A DNA stretch of 64,000 nt from Sphingobacterium sp. UT-1RO-CII-1 (GCF_026711005.1 NZ_JAPPVJ010000004.1:248001-312000), one strand, 5' to 3'. Shown: positions 34,705 to 44,464, numbered from the stretch's first letter. Numbers and translations: made by a program. Notes: generated by a model from the sequence alone, not told the origin.

Positions 34705-35670
34705 ATGAGTGCTATACAAGAAAATGAACATGTACAATGTTTAATTATCGGTTCGGGGCCGGCAGGCTATACTGCTGCTATATATGCATCTAGAGCTGAT
34801 TTAAATCCTGTTTTGTATACGGGTATCGTTCCGGGGGGGCAATTAACCACTACGACAGAGGTTGATAATTTTCCGGGGTATCCACAAGGAGTGACGGGGC
34901 CGATCATGATGGAAGATTTGAAGACACAAGCAGAGCGTTTCGGTACGGAAGTTCGTTTTGGATATGCTACAAAAGTTAATTTCTCTAAAGATAGTGGTAT
35001 TGCGCATGAGGTAGAGATTGACGGAAGTAAAACTATTACGGCTGATACTGTTATTATTGCTACTGGAGCTACTGCTAAATATTTAGGGCTGCCATCGGAA
35101 GAGAAGTTTAATGGTTTTGGAGTTTCAGCCTGTGCGGTATGTGATGGGTTTTTCTATAAAGGGCAAGATGTTGCTATTGTTGGAGCAGGTGACACAGCTG
35201 CTGAAGAAGCTACTTACTTGGCCAAGTTGTGTAAAAAAGTATATATGCTCGTGCGAAGAGATGAATTTAGAGCTTCCAAAGCAATGGTGCATCGTGTAAT
35301 GAAGACTCCTAATATAGAGATACTTTATAATACTGAAGCTGAAGAAATATTAGGGAATGATTTAGGAGTGAATGGAGTGCGTATTGTAAATAATCAAACA
35401 AAGGAAACTAAAGAGCTTGATATCACAGGTTTTTTTGTTGCTATTGGTCATAAGCCGAATACCGAACTTTTTCAAGGGATATTGGATATGGATGAAACAG
35501 GGTATTTGATAACAAAGCCAGATAGTACAGCAACTAATATCGAGGGGGTGTTTGCGTGTGGAGATGTTCAAGATCATGTGTACCGTCAAGCTGTTACTGC
35601 TGCTGGAACAGGATGTATGGCTGCTTTGGAAGCAGAACGATATTTAGCCGCTAGAAATAGCGGAGAATAA
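34705..35670 (+). CDS. trxB: thioredoxin-disulfide reductase
   Basis: 321 residues. FAD-binding GSGPAGYTAAIYASRADL (about 16-33), redox-active CAVC (Cys143 and Cys146), NADPH-binding GAGDTAAEEATYLA, and FAD-binding C-terminal GVFACGDVQD. Uses NADPH to reduce thioredoxin in the cytoplasm. The gene sits right after the exonuclease gene and ends before a terminator. A seven-base G run (from about 34834) encodes VPGGQL. Confidence 0.96.
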   Translation: MSAIQENEHVQCLIIGSGPAGYTAAIYASRADLNPVLYTGIVPGGQLTTTTEVDNFPGYPQGVTGPIMMEDLKTQAERFGTEVRFGYATKVNFSKDSGIAHEVEIDGSKTITADTVIIATGATAKYLGLPSEEKFNGFGVSACAVCDGFFYKGQDVAIVGAGDTAAEEATYLAKLCKKVYMLVRRDEFRASKAMVHRVMKTPNIEILYNTEAEEILGNDLGVNGVRIVNNQTKETKELDITGFFVAIGHKPNTELFQGILDMDETGYLITKPDSTATNIEGVFACGDVQDHVYRQAVTAAGTGCMAALEAERYLAARNSGE

Positions 35671-35695
35671 TCTTCTTTTATAGATAGATGAAAGG

Positions 35696-35727
35696 CGGAG
35701 CGGTAATAAATTATCACTCCGTTTTTT
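35696..35727 (+). terminator. intrinsic terminator after trxB
   Basis: CGGAG and GGTAA on the left pair with TTATC and CTCCG on the right around one C-A mismatch, followed by six T. Confidence 0.7.
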
Positions 35728-35820
35728 GTTTAAAAATATTAATTACTTCTAGTTTGTAACGAAATTAAGAGTTGATACACTAATTTGGGTAAAGTTTGAT
35801 GAATATTACGTTAGAACATT

Positions 35821-36324
35821 GTGTTTGACAAGCAGCAGGAATTTTTAAGTCAGATTGAAGAGAATAAAGGGATAATTTATAAGATTGCTCGTATGTATAT
35901 GGATGCTAAAGAGGATCAAGATGATTTGTACCAAGAAATCTGTATTCAGTTATGGCAGTCATATAGTAGCTTTAAGGGGAAAAGTAAGTTTTCTACCTGG
36001 ATGTACCGTGTTGCACTAAATACTGCTCTAGTCTTTGTGAAACGTGATAAGCGGAGAACAGACCGCTATAGTATTGAAGGTCGCTTTGAGCAGGTAGATG
36101 AGCAATATTCTGGAAAAGAGGATGAGCAGATTGCTGTTTTGTATAAGGCTGTTCAAGAATTAAACACTATAGAAAAAGCATTGATTTTTTTGTTTTTAGA
36201 AGGACAAAGTCATCAACAGATTGGTGAACATTTGGGGGTTTCTGAAGGTAATGCTCGAATTAGGTTGATGAGAACCAAAAATAAGTTACAGTTGATTGTC
36301 AAAAGAATAGGCTATGAATTTTGA
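35821..36324 (+). CDS. ECF-type RNA polymerase sigma factor
   Basis: 167 residues. Region 2 is seen in KIARMYMDAKEDQDDLYQEICIQLWQSY and STWMYRVALNTALVFVKR, region 4 in LNTIEKALIFLFLEGQSHQQIGEHLGVSEGNARIRLMRTKNKL. The start is GTG at 35821 (MFDKQQEFLSQIEENKG), since no ATG occurs ahead of region 2. The next gene overlaps its 3' end by eleven bases and encodes a membrane protein, probably the matching anti-sigma factor. It is not a FecI-type system: no FecR or SusC is linked. Confidence 0.93.
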   Translation: MFDKQQEFLSQIEENKGIIYKIARMYMDAKEDQDDLYQEICIQLWQSYSSFKGKSKFSTWMYRVALNTALVFVKRDKRRTDRYSIEGRFEQVDEQYSGKEDEQIAVLYKAVQELNTIEKALIFLFLEGQSHQQIGEHLGVSEGNARIRLMRTKNKLQLIVKRIGYEF

Positions 36325-36970
36325 GGATTTAAAAAGTAGATGGGCTAAGCAAGATATACATCCAGTCGATTTGACTTCAGAGTTGTCAATTACTCGATGG
36401 ATGAAAAGGACGAATACAGCAATAGATAAGGTGCGTAAAAATATGCGAAGTGATTTTTGGGGTTGGGCTACTTTAATGCTTCTTATTTTAGGGGCACAAA
36501 TTATTGCGCCTATATATTTAGATATTCCCTTAATATTTCAGATCATACTGGGATTGTTTTATGTAGTATACTTGGCTATTAGTTTATTTTTTGTTGTTCG
36601 TTTTATCCGTTTTTATAGGCAGTCCTATCATTTGGAATACGATTCATATCACAATTTAATGTGGTTTTATTATGAGCTGAGGTATTTTGTAGATTTTTAC
36701 CATGCATTTACATATGTTTCTTTTACTTTGGGGATGGGATGTGGTTTGGCAATAGGTTTTATAGCTGGATCTATGAAGCTAGATAGAGGACAGGAGACAG
36801 TATTTAGTCAATGGGGGGAATGGGTTGGTGGAGTTGGTCTTTTGGTTTTAGCTGCCATTATTGTTTTGATGTGGATTGGTACATATTTTATAGTAAATTT
36901 ATTATACGGGCGTTATCTCAAACAGATCAAATCAACATTGGACGATCTGCTTGAGACAGGAAATGAATAA
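36314..36970 (+). CDS. putative membrane anti-sigma factor, four helices
   Basis: 218 residues, no named family recognised. The soluble N-terminus (1-45; MNFEDLKSRWAKQDIHPVDL) is followed by four hydrophobic helices near 50-70, 72-98, 140-158 and 172-200. It overlaps the ECF sigma gene by 11 bases, the usual arrangement for a membrane-bound antagonist. The N-terminal cytoplasmic stretch would hold the sigma factor. It lacks an obvious zinc-binding HxxxCxxC motif, so it would be a different class from ZAS anti-sigma factors. The role is inferred from gene order. Confidence 0.65.
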   Translation: MNFEDLKSRWAKQDIHPVDLTSELSITRWMKRTNTAIDKVRKNMRSDFWGWATLMLLILGAQIIAPIYLDIPLIFQIILGLFYVVYLAISLFFVVRFIRFYRQSYHLEYDSYHNLMWFYYELRYFVDFYHAFTYVSFTLGMGCGLAIGFIAGSMKLDRGQETVFSQWGEWVGGVGLLVLAAIIVLMWIGTYFIVNLLYGRYLKQIKSTLDDLLETGNE

Positions 36971-36984
36971 TACGTATAAGAATA

Positions 36985-37776
36985 TTATGAAATTATCTTG
37001 AAGTATTTTAATGCATTTTCGATACCATGACTGTCAACCTCTTCCGTAATGTAATCGGCAATGTTTTTAACTTCTGGATTAGCATTGCCCATAGCTACGC
37101 CTATTCCAACGTGTTTGAGCATTGTAATATCATTCCCACCATCGCCAAATGCTAATGTGCTTTCTATGGGAATATTGAAGTGTTTGCAGAAAATATCAAT
37201 TCCTACTTGTTTACTTTGTCCGAGAGGGTTTACATCTGCAAAAAGAGGCGTCCAACGTGTTGCTATTGAATTGGGCATAACGTTTCGCATGAAAGCTTCC
37301 TCCTCTTCAGGGCCAATGAAAATATTCGTTTGTAAAATACTATGTATATCAACATTGTTTACATCCATTAGATTTGGAACAGGTAGGTTGAGTTGAGCAT
37401 ACATTGATTCAACGTCTGGGCTTACATTATGAATACTGATTGCTTTTTCTGACATAAATGAAAAACTTAAAGGTATCTCACCTTTATAGTTTAATACTGC
37501 TTGTATATCTTCTGCAGCGATGGCTTTTTTGAAGAGAATTTCGTTTTTATCTGTAACACAATAGCCCCCATTAAAAGTAATAAACCCATCAAAATTTAAA
37601 TATTTTATATGATCTAAACTATTAATGGACCGGCCTGTAGATACTATTACTTTAATTCCTTTTTCTTGGAGCTGTTTAATCGCTTCTTGTGTAGATTTGG
37701 GTACTTGATGTGTTTTGAAACTTACTAGTGTGCCATCTACATCAAAGAAAACGGCTTTTATTGAAGAATTTTGCAT
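36985..37776 (-). CDS. HAD-superfamily phosphatase (Cof type, subfamily IIB)
   Basis: 263 residues. Motif I FFDVDGTLVSF (Asp nucleophile), motif II VSTGRS, a Lys in the cap linker (LGQSKQVGIDIF, near 196), and motif IV FGDGGNDITMLKHVGIGVAMGNA. The alpha/beta C2B cap lies between motifs II and III. Enzymes of this group dephosphorylate sugar phosphates, pyridoxal phosphate or flavin intermediates. The promoter lies directly upstream so that almost no leader remains (see findings). Convergent with the ECF sigma gene pair. Confidence 0.92.
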   Translation of the reverse strand: MQNSSIKAVFFDVDGTLVSFKTHQVPKSTQEAIKQLQEKGIKVIVSTGRSINSLDHIKYLNFDGFITFNGGYCVTDKNEILFKKAIAAEDIQAVLNYKGEIPLSFSFMSEKAISIHNVSPDVESMYAQLNLPVPNLMDVNNVDIHSILQTNIFIGPEEEEAFMRNVMPNSIATRWTPLFADVNPLGQSKQVGIDIFCKHFNIPIESTLAFGDGGNDITMLKHVGIGVAMGNANPEVKNIADYITEEVDSHGIENALKYFKIIS

Positions 37777-37780
37777 AAGG

Positions 37781-37811
37781 CAAATGTAGTCTTACTTTGG
37801 GATATGGGCAA
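37781..37811 (-). promoter_or_regulatory. promoter of the HAD gene, nearly leaderless
   Basis: On the minus strand TTG (37811-37809), 20 bases, then TACATTTG (37788-37781), then four bases CCTT and the ATG at 37776. The expected transcription start falls at or next to the start codon. Confidence 0.6.
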
Positions 37812-37885
37812 ACCAAGGCAACCTATGCTGCGTTTATAGCATTAAATAGAAACGGTTAATTCTCTCGGGCTATGTAAGTATTTGT

Positions 37886-37893
37886 TATCTTTG
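37886..37893 (+). promoter_or_regulatory. candidate -7 box (TATCTTTG) of the methyltransferase gene
   Basis: Fits TAnnTTTG and ends 22 bases before the ATG at 37916; no clear -33 element. Confidence 0.45.
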
Positions 37894-37915
37894 CACGTTT
37901 AATTTTTTAAGAATT

Positions 37916-39094
37916 ATGGATAAAGTTTCTTCATTTATAGCGCAGTTAAATATAAGTCTAGCTGATAATAGTTTCATTAAATTATCATTAGGAAATTATA
38001 AGGGAGCAGTTTCTGAACTGAAGAAGATTTATGTAAAACCGGTAATTATTAAACGTGTTCTTAAACTATCATTTACCTACCGTTTTCAAACCAAGGATGT
38101 CGTTAAGAATTTTACTATAGAAGACGGGATAAGTGAAATAGTAGGTACTTTAAAGGCTAATGAATTTCGAGTTGCTACGATGTTTAAAATCAATGAAGAC
38201 TTGATATTGTCTTACAATAGAGGTGATTGGTCTGTGAAATCTATTGCTGCAACAGCAAAGAAGACAGACTCGTTGAACCATGATAGGCTAAAACAACGTA
38301 AACTGGGAAGTTCTGAGAAAAACTATTTGAAGGAGCTTCGGTTAACTGATGAAAACGGAAAGGTATATAAAAATGCACAAGATAAGTGGAAGCAGATAAA
38401 TCATTATATAGATATTTTGAGTAGTATGTTGGGTAATTTACCTGATAAGGAGAAGTTAAGTGTTGTTGATATGGGAGCTGGTAAGGGATATTTAACTTTT
38501 GCGTTGTATGATTATTTGAATAATATTTTGCAAAAGCCGGCTGAGGTAATTGGGGTAGAGTATCGATTAGACTTAGTGGATCTTTGTAATTCAATAGCAT
38601 TGCGATCGGGGTTTATGGATTTGAACTTTGTTGAAGGAACAATCGAAGCTTTTAAACCGAAAGATCAGATTGATATTTTGATTGCATTGCATGCTTGTGA
38701 CACGGCTACGGATGATGCGATAAGTAAGGGAATTGAAAATCATGCTGAGTTAATTGTTGTAGCTCCTTGTTGTCATAAACAAGTGCGTAAGCAGATGGAG
38801 ATCGGTAAAGTGAAAAATGAACTCGACTTTTTAACAAGGCACGGTATTTTTATGGAGAGACAGGCTGAAATGGTGACTGATGGTATGCGCGCATTGATTA
38901 TGGAGTACTTTGGTTACCAGACTAAGGTTTTTCAATTCGTCTCCGATGCACATACCCCGAAAAATGTGTTAGTGGTAGGTGTAAGAAAGGAAATAGATGA
39001 TGTTCGTAGATTAAAAATTTTAGAAAAGATAAAGACTACCAAGGCTTATTTCGGATTGGAGTATCATTATTTGGAGAAGTTGATGAACCTTTAA
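37916..39094 (+). CDS. class I SAM-dependent methyltransferase (Methyltransf_32-like)
   Basis: 392 residues. The SAM-binding motif I VVDMGAGKGYLTFALYDYL (about residues 183-201) and motif II IGVEYRLDLVDL are clear, followed by LIALHACDTATDDAI and VVAPCCHKQVRKQM, a pattern of the Methyltransf_32 group. The first 130 residues form a separate N-terminal domain (GNYKGAVSELKKIYVKPVII) of unknown role. The acceptor is unknown, possibly RNA or protein. The HAD gene diverges from it, and a TonB receptor converges. Confidence 0.85.
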   Translation: MDKVSSFIAQLNISLADNSFIKLSLGNYKGAVSELKKIYVKPVIIKRVLKLSFTYRFQTKDVVKNFTIEDGISEIVGTLKANEFRVATMFKINEDLILSYNRGDWSVKSIAATAKKTDSLNHDRLKQRKLGSSEKNYLKELRLTDENGKVYKNAQDKWKQINHYIDILSSMLGNLPDKEKLSVVDMGAGKGYLTFALYDYLNNILQKPAEVIGVEYRLDLVDLCNSIALRSGFMDLNFVEGTIEAFKPKDQIDILIALHACDTATDDAISKGIENHAELIVVAPCCHKQVRKQMEIGKVKNELDFLTRHGIFMERQAEMVTDGMRALIMEYFGYQTKVFQFVSDAHTPKNVLVVGVRKEIDDVRRLKILEKIKTTKAYFGLEYHYLEKLMNL

Positions 39095-39098
39095 GCGA

Positions 39099-41174
39099 TT
39101 AGAGTGCCATTTTGATTCCTGCATAATAATTCCTTAGCGGTGCAGGGTTGAAAAAACGATTTCCAAAAGCGTTTATGTCATTTCCTAAACTGTACTTTTC
39201 ATTTAAAAGATTATCTACTCCAATAAAAATTTGTAAACTTGATTTTTTTATGAAATTTGTGTTCCAAGACGTTTTAAGCTGTATTAAATTGTAGCCTTTG
39301 GCATATACGCTATTTGCATCATTGAGAGGCATGGATGATGTGTGGTTGTGCGAAATGTTTAGACCTAAATCATGGGCTAGCTGCATAGAAATGCTGTTTG
39401 TCCAAACCCAATCTGGTACAGCAGTCATCTTATTGTTGGTATAATCACCATCTTTGCTAATATAATCACTAAACCGGTAGTAATTATATGATAAGCTACT
39501 ATGGAGGCTAAGCGCTCTAAGGAAGCCATGTTTTTTTGGTTGTAAAAGATGTGTCCATAAATCAAACTCTACGCCTCTTTGTTTCATAGCGCCGGCATTA
39601 ACATAGTATTCAGCTCCATTTTCTCTTAGTTGACGTATTATACCATTTTTCATTGCGTAATTGTAAGTCCCAAAGTCAGCTATTAAACGGCGGTTTTTTG
39701 TATTCCATCTGACTCCTATTTCATAGTTAGTTCCCTTCTCAGCTTGTAAATCATGGTTGATTATATTGTCAGATGATCGAACTTCTGCTAAAGTAGGTGA
39801 GGAATATCCTTTAGAGATAGAAGTTCGCCATGCCCAATTGTCATTAATTAGGTAGGAAGCTGCAATCCTTGGCATCCATATACTACCAAAGCCTATTTTC
39901 CCTTGCGGATCTTCAATTATAGGATAACGTTGTTTATACTTTACTGTTGCGGTATTTAATCCGATAGACCCTTCAAGCGTTAAACGTGTATTTATTCTCG
40001 TCATAAGTCTATAGAAGATTGTGCTGTTATTATTGTCCAAATTGTCTTTGGCTTGTGCACTCCCTATTACCCCTTTATGGTTATCGTAATTATCTATGGA
40101 GCTCCATCCTTTTTGTCCTTCAAACCCGAGTTGCATGTGCCACTGAAAGCTAGGAGTCTTATTGTTTTCGTAGGAAAAGTAAGTACGTATACCTAAGTTT
40201 TTTTCATCTCTAAACTCATAGTTGGTGATAAAAGGATTTTCAAAGTCTGTTTTTGACCCAAAAATGGTCAATGTATGACTTAGATTTTTGGATAACTGAG
40301 CCTGATGTTTTACACCCCCATAAATTGTTTTATTGTATATTCCAGCTCTTTGTTCTGAGGCACCTGGGTTGGGACCACCTGCGGGGCGTGCTTGTCTTCT
40401 GTTTTCATCCATTTGTACCTGCGTTAGCCCGCCGGGAGTACGGTAACCTAAATCACTATAGAGTAAAAACACACTTAATGAGTTTTTCGGATTATAGTGC
40501 CATTGGTATGCTGTTTGGAATGTTTTTTTATTGAGTGCAGTATTTTCTCTATACCCATCTGAGCGAGTAAAAGACTGATCGAAGGCAAAGCTATATTTAT
40601 CATTGATATTTCTTTGTACAGAGAGCTGCTCTTGAAAAAGCCCATAAGAACCTCCAGCTAATAATAATTGTGTATGATCGTTTGCTTTTCCAAAGCCGTT
40701 AGGAGCTATTTGTATGACACCTCCTGAATTTGAACCGTAAAGAGAACCATCAGGACCTTTTAATACTTGTATAGCTTGAATGGATGCCGGGTCAATCAGG
40801 TTAAGGTAGGTGTTTCCGCCAGCATCGGTCATCGGGAAGTCGTCTATATATATTTTGGTATTCCGTATACCAAACGGTGAGCGGATTAAACTGCCTCGCA
40901 TAGCTATACGGTAGCTTCCCGGTGAACGCTCTTCCATTCGGATGCCACTTACCTGATTCATAGCAGGTAATAAGGTATTAGTATTTTGACTTTCTATTTC
41001 TTTTTTTCCTATAACTTGTGCAGATGATGTAAGTCCTAGTAAAGGTTGCTCATTAAAATAAGCGTGTATTTTAATAGGAACAAGGGATGTTGTATCTGTT
41101 GGAGATTGTCCGAATGTATTCTTGGTAATAAATAATAATAAGATTGCAAAAAATAGGTTTAGTAAAAGTCGCAT
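39099..41174 (-). CDS. TonB-dependent receptor (siderophore/cofactor type)
   Basis: 691 residues, shorter than the SusC proteins and without STN or carboxypeptidase-like N-terminal domains. The signal peptide (LNLFFAILLLFITKNTFG) is followed by the plug with ALNQ-like MNQVSGIRMEERSPGSYRIAMRG and IYIDDFPMTDAG, then LKGPDGSLYGSNSGGVIQI, and a barrel ending NYYAGIKMAL. The sequence resembles iron-siderophore and other metal-complex receptors. No susD partner is present. It has a clear promoter and stands alone, so the ligand is unresolved. Confidence 0.9.
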   Translation of the reverse strand: MRLLLNLFFAILLLFITKNTFGQSPTDTTSLVPIKIHAYFNEQPLLGLTSSAQVIGKKEIESQNTNTLLPAMNQVSGIRMEERSPGSYRIAMRGSLIRSPFGIRNTKIYIDDFPMTDAGGNTYLNLIDPASIQAIQVLKGPDGSLYGSNSGGVIQIAPNGFGKANDHTQLLLAGGSYGLFQEQLSVQRNINDKYSFAFDQSFTRSDGYRENTALNKKTFQTAYQWHYNPKNSLSVFLLYSDLGYRTPGGLTQVQMDENRRQARPAGGPNPGASEQRAGIYNKTIYGGVKHQAQLSKNLSHTLTIFGSKTDFENPFITNYEFRDEKNLGIRTYFSYENNKTPSFQWHMQLGFEGQKGWSSIDNYDNHKGVIGSAQAKDNLDNNNSTIFYRLMTRINTRLTLEGSIGLNTATVKYKQRYPIIEDPQGKIGFGSIWMPRIAASYLINDNWAWRTSISKGYSSPTLAEVRSSDNIINHDLQAEKGTNYEIGVRWNTKNRRLIADFGTYNYAMKNGIIRQLRENGAEYYVNAGAMKQRGVEFDLWTHLLQPKKHGFLRALSLHSSLSYNYYRFSDYISKDGDYTNNKMTAVPDWVWTNSISMQLAHDLGLNISHNHTSSMPLNDANSVYAKGYNLIQLKTSWNTNFIKKSSLQIFIGVDNLLNEKYSLGNDINAFGNRFFNPAPLRNYYAGIKMAL

Positions 41175-41201
41175 GTAATGATTTCATAAAAAAATGAATC
41201 T

Positions 41202-41232
41202 CAAACTTACGTAAAAGCAAAATCATATCCAA
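41202..41232 (-). promoter_or_regulatory. promoter of the TonB receptor
   Basis: On the minus strand TTG (41232-41230), 20 bases, TAAGTTTG (41209-41202), then a 27-base leader to the ATG at 41174. Good consensus match. No Fur-box-like sequence is evident. Confidence 0.6.
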
Positions 41233-41358
41233 TAGAATTGAGAAATACGCCGTCCGGGAACTGTTTTTTGATCTAAAATGTTGGAGGTATATTTACAGCA
41301 TAGTGGCAACCATGTTTTATTATTATTGTCTTTGAAATAGAAAGTTTTTTGCTGCGCA

Positions 41359-42645
41359 TCAAAATGCTTCATTTAAACCTAAAAACAGTCCCTTTTGTCC
41401 AAATTTACCTACAGCGTAATCAATACATAGATTTGTTCGGGTCGCTTTATTGAACAATAGTCGGAGACCCGCTCCTCCAGCTGGCTGAAATTGTTCAAAT
41501 AATTTTGTTCCTATACGGTCGTTTCCCGTCTGTATATTTGCAAATACTACACCACTTAGAAATTGATTTCTAAGTATAGGAAAACGGTATTCTGCTTCTG
41601 TATAGGCGAAAGAGCTTCCTTTGAAATACCCATTTGTATAGCCGCGTCCTAATCTTGCGAAGGTGTCTTTTCCCGTTCCAGGCATGTCTAGATAGGCCAT
41701 ATTCCCGCCTAGTCTATACGAACCCCAATACCATAATGCTAATACATGGTTCGGACGGTTTTGTGAAAGTTGAAAATACTTGCGAAAATCAGTGATTAAT
41801 TGATAGTAGTTTTGTGCACCGACCATCCATTTTTGCCCCATGCGTAAAACAACATCTGTGTAAATCCCTTTATATGCACTGTTTGGGTTGTCTCTGGTCA
41901 TATATTGGATATTAAACATAAGGCCATTGTTGTTGTAGTTCTGAGGGTCGTAGCCGTACCTTTCACTATACAGTTGTAAGGGAGTTTTTTCATAATCTCC
42001 GAGCGTTTTAACTTTTCTTTTTATCTCAAAAAAAACGCCTGCTCCTACGAAAGTGCCTGGTGCTAATTTTTTATAAACTCGTTCATTTAATCCATAAGTG
42101 ATAAAATGATTGACATAACGGTTCCTCTCGGGGTTATTTAAAATTTGATCATCTTCATTTTGAGGATTTATTTTATTTCCCATTCCTATTCCATAATCCA
42201 AACCAACCATTTTGGCAAGCATAACTCCACCTTTTACGTTCCATTTGTTTTTGGATGTGTAGGTGTCGTGCATGATATAGCCAAATATAATTCCTCTTGT
42301 TGTGTAACTTATCGCAGAAGCAAATATCGACATTGAGGTGTTATCTTTATCGCCTAAATACATCCCACCAACTACTTTTGCACCTATTTGTAGACCTATG
42401 CTCGGGTTGTAATTGGGATTGGGAAGAATAGAAATACCTGAACGTTTTTTATTTACTTTAGGCGATTTATCACCACGTATAAGTCGGCTAATATCTTTAA
42501 AACCATCACTTATATCGTAAAGTGGTGTTATTGAAGTAAGGCTGTCTTTTTTTTGAATATTTAACGTGTCTGTTGGTGTTACTTGTGATGCATTTGTATA
42601 ATAGACCGTTACTAGGAAAATAAAGACAATGAGATAGCTACGCAT
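41359..42645 (-). CDS. BamA/TamA-family surface-antigen-like outer-membrane protein
   Basis: 428 residues. The signal peptide (YLIVFIFLVTVYYTNAS) is followed by a short linker and a beta barrel of about 350 residues. C-terminal features resemble the bacterial surface antigen family: FRFPILRNQFLSGVVFANIQTG-like strand (AEYRFPILRNQFLSGVVF), QPAGGAGLRLLFNKATRTNLCIDYAVGKFG. It lacks the POTRA repeats of a full BamA, so it is more like an accessory barrel. The ABC exporter gene lies 29 bases upstream on the same strand, suggesting an operon for envelope transport. Confidence 0.8.
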   Translation of the reverse strand: MRSYLIVFIFLVTVYYTNASQVTPTDTLNIQKKDSLTSITPLYDISDGFKDISRLIRGDKSPKVNKKRSGISILPNPNYNPSIGLQIGAKVVGGMYLGDKDNTSMSIFASAISYTTRGIIFGYIMHDTYTSKNKWNVKGGVMLAKMVGLDYGIGMGNKINPQNEDDQILNNPERNRYVNHFITYGLNERVYKKLAPGTFVGAGVFFEIKRKVKTLGDYEKTPLQLYSERYGYDPQNYNNNGLMFNIQYMTRDNPNSAYKGIYTDVVLRMGQKWMVGAQNYYQLITDFRKYFQLSQNRPNHVLALWYWGSYRLGGNMAYLDMPGTGKDTFARLGRGYTNGYFKGSSFAYTEAEYRFPILRNQFLSGVVFANIQTGNDRIGTKLFEQFQPAGGAGLRLLFNKATRTNLCIDYAVGKFGQKGLFLGLNEAF

Positions 42646-42674
42646 GGCATTTAGAGGTTGATGATTTTAATATG

Positions 42675-44450
42675 TTAGTTAGCTTCTAGTAGTTGTTTTT
42701 CGTGAAGTTCAAAGTATTCTCCTTTTAAAGTCATTAACTCATTGTGTGTACCTTGTTCTATAATGCGACCTTCATCTAAAACAATAATATGATCAGCATT
42801 CTTTATTGTAGATATGCGGTGCGCAATGAATACGGTAGTTTTACCAGCCATTATCTTACTTAGATTCCGTAGTATTTCTTCTTCTGTTTTTGTGTCAACG
42901 GCTGATAGACAATCATCAAAAATAAGAATTTGAGGATCTTTAATTAATGCTCTTGCAATTGAAACTCGTTGCTTTTGTCCTCCAGATAAAGTGATTCCAC
43001 GTTCTCCTATAGATGTTTCAAATCCATCTTCAAAGTTGATGATATTATCATAGACAGCAGCGTCTTTCGCAGCTTGTTCAACACGGGGGTAGTCTATGGT
43101 GTCTAATCCAAAAGAAATATTACTAGCTATAGTGTCTGAGAATAAAAAAACCTGTTGTGGGACAAGACCTATTTGAGAACGTAAGCTATTGGTTTTTATG
43201 TTTTTAATATTTGTGTTGTCATAAGTAATTGTTCCTTTATCCACGTCATACATGCGAAGAAGTAGATTCGCAAGCGTAGATTTTCCAGATCCTGTTTTAC
43301 CTATAATTGCAAGTGTTTTTCCTGGAGCTATTTCAAAGGATAAGTTGGTAATAGCTTTAATTCCAGTGTCAGGATAAGTGAAGGATATATTCTCCACTTT
43401 TATACTTCCATTTAGAATGGAAGCCTGCGAGCCATCTTTAATATTGGACTGTGTTTTTAAGAATTCGTTTATACGTTTTTGTGATGCTGCAGCCCTTTGA
43501 AATAAAGATGTTACCCAGGCCAGAGACATGGCCGGAAATGTTAGTTGATTCACATATATAATGAATTCAGCAATGTTTCCTGCTGTAATAGTCCCGTTGC
43601 TGACCTCAATACCTCCAATATAAACAGTTATTATTGTACTAAAGCTAATCAGAAAAATAATCAATGGAAAAAAAACGGCTTGTATACGTACCAGGTCGAG
43701 TGAGACTTTATTGTAGAGGTTGCTTTCTTCTGCGAAGGATTTCATTTTGTCCTGTTCGCGAGCGTATGTTTTTATGACTCTTATTCCAGAAAAAGTTTCT
43801 TGAACGAAAGATGATAAAGTAGAGAGTTGTCGCTGTATTTTTTCGCTACGTTTATTTATTATTTTGTTGATGAAGAGGATGACTACCGATAGAATAGGTA
43901 TAGGTAATAAAGAGTAGGTAGCTAATTTAGGGTTTACTGCATACATAGCGTATATAATCATTATCGATAAGACAACGGTGTTGATGGCGTACATAATGGC
44001 TGGACCAAGATAGTTACGAACTTGGTTGACGTCTTCAGTTGCTCGATTCATCATATCTCCCGTGTTATTTTTACGAAAAAATGCAAAATCTAATTCCTGA
44101 TAGTGATTGTATATCTCATTTTTTAAATCATATTCGATATGACGAGATGTTAAAATAATGGTTTGCCGCATGAAGAATAAGAAAACTCCTCGTAATAACG
44201 CAAGTATCAGTACAATAGCGCCGAATAAAAAAAGACTACTTCCGAACACTTTGTATACAAGTTCTTGACGTTCAAAGCCGTCATATAGTCTGTAGAGATC
44301 AATGTTATCTTTTACGAGGTCAAAAGCTTCTCTAATAACTTTTGCAGGTAGGATACCAAAGTAGTTTGATATTATTACAAATAATACTCCTGGAATGAGT
44401 TTCCAACGGTATTTATAGAAGTATTTATTAAGATAAGCCAGTTCTTTCAT
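42675..44450 (-). CDS. ABC transporter, fused permease and ATPase (MsbA/BmrA-like half transporter)
   Basis: 591 residues. Six-helix exporter domain (about 15-310) followed by an ATPase with Walker A IIGKTGSGKST, Q-loop, signature LSGGQKQRVSIARAL, Walker B ILIFDDCLSAVD and H-loop AHRIS. The D-loop SAVD is standard. It would function as a homodimer exporting lipids or drugs. The ATG at 44450 is preferred to a TTG nine bases upstream. It is transcribed toward the surface-antigen barrel gene. The TACATTTG box sits only six bases ahead of the start. Confidence 0.93.
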   Translation of the reverse strand: MKELAYLNKYFYKYRWKLIPGVLFVIISNYFGILPAKVIREAFDLVKDNIDLYRLYDGFERQELVYKVFGSSLFLFGAIVLILALLRGVFLFFMRQTIILTSRHIEYDLKNEIYNHYQELDFAFFRKNNTGDMMNRATEDVNQVRNYLGPAIMYAINTVVLSIMIIYAMYAVNPKLATYSLLPIPILSVVILFINKIINKRSEKIQRQLSTLSSFVQETFSGIRVIKTYAREQDKMKSFAEESNLYNKVSLDLVRIQAVFFPLIIFLISFSTIITVYIGGIEVSNGTITAGNIAEFIIYVNQLTFPAMSLAWVTSLFQRAAASQKRINEFLKTQSNIKDGSQASILNGSIKVENISFTYPDTGIKAITNLSFEIAPGKTLAIIGKTGSGKSTLANLLLRMYDVDKGTITYDNTNIKNIKTNSLRSQIGLVPQQVFLFSDTIASNISFGLDTIDYPRVEQAAKDAAVYDNIINFEDGFETSIGERGITLSGGQKQRVSIARALIKDPQILIFDDCLSAVDTKTEEEILRNLSKIMAGKTTVFIAHRISTIKNADHIIVLDEGRIIEQGTHNELMTLKGEYFELHEKQLLEAN

Positions 44451-44456
44451 TATTAA

Positions 44457-44464
44457 CAAATGTA
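44457..44464 (-). promoter_or_regulatory. -7-like TACATTTG just before the ABC exporter
   Basis: Minus-strand TACATTTG followed by TTAATA and the ATG at 44450. Transcription would start at or near the initiation codon. No clear TTG upstream. Confidence 0.45.
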
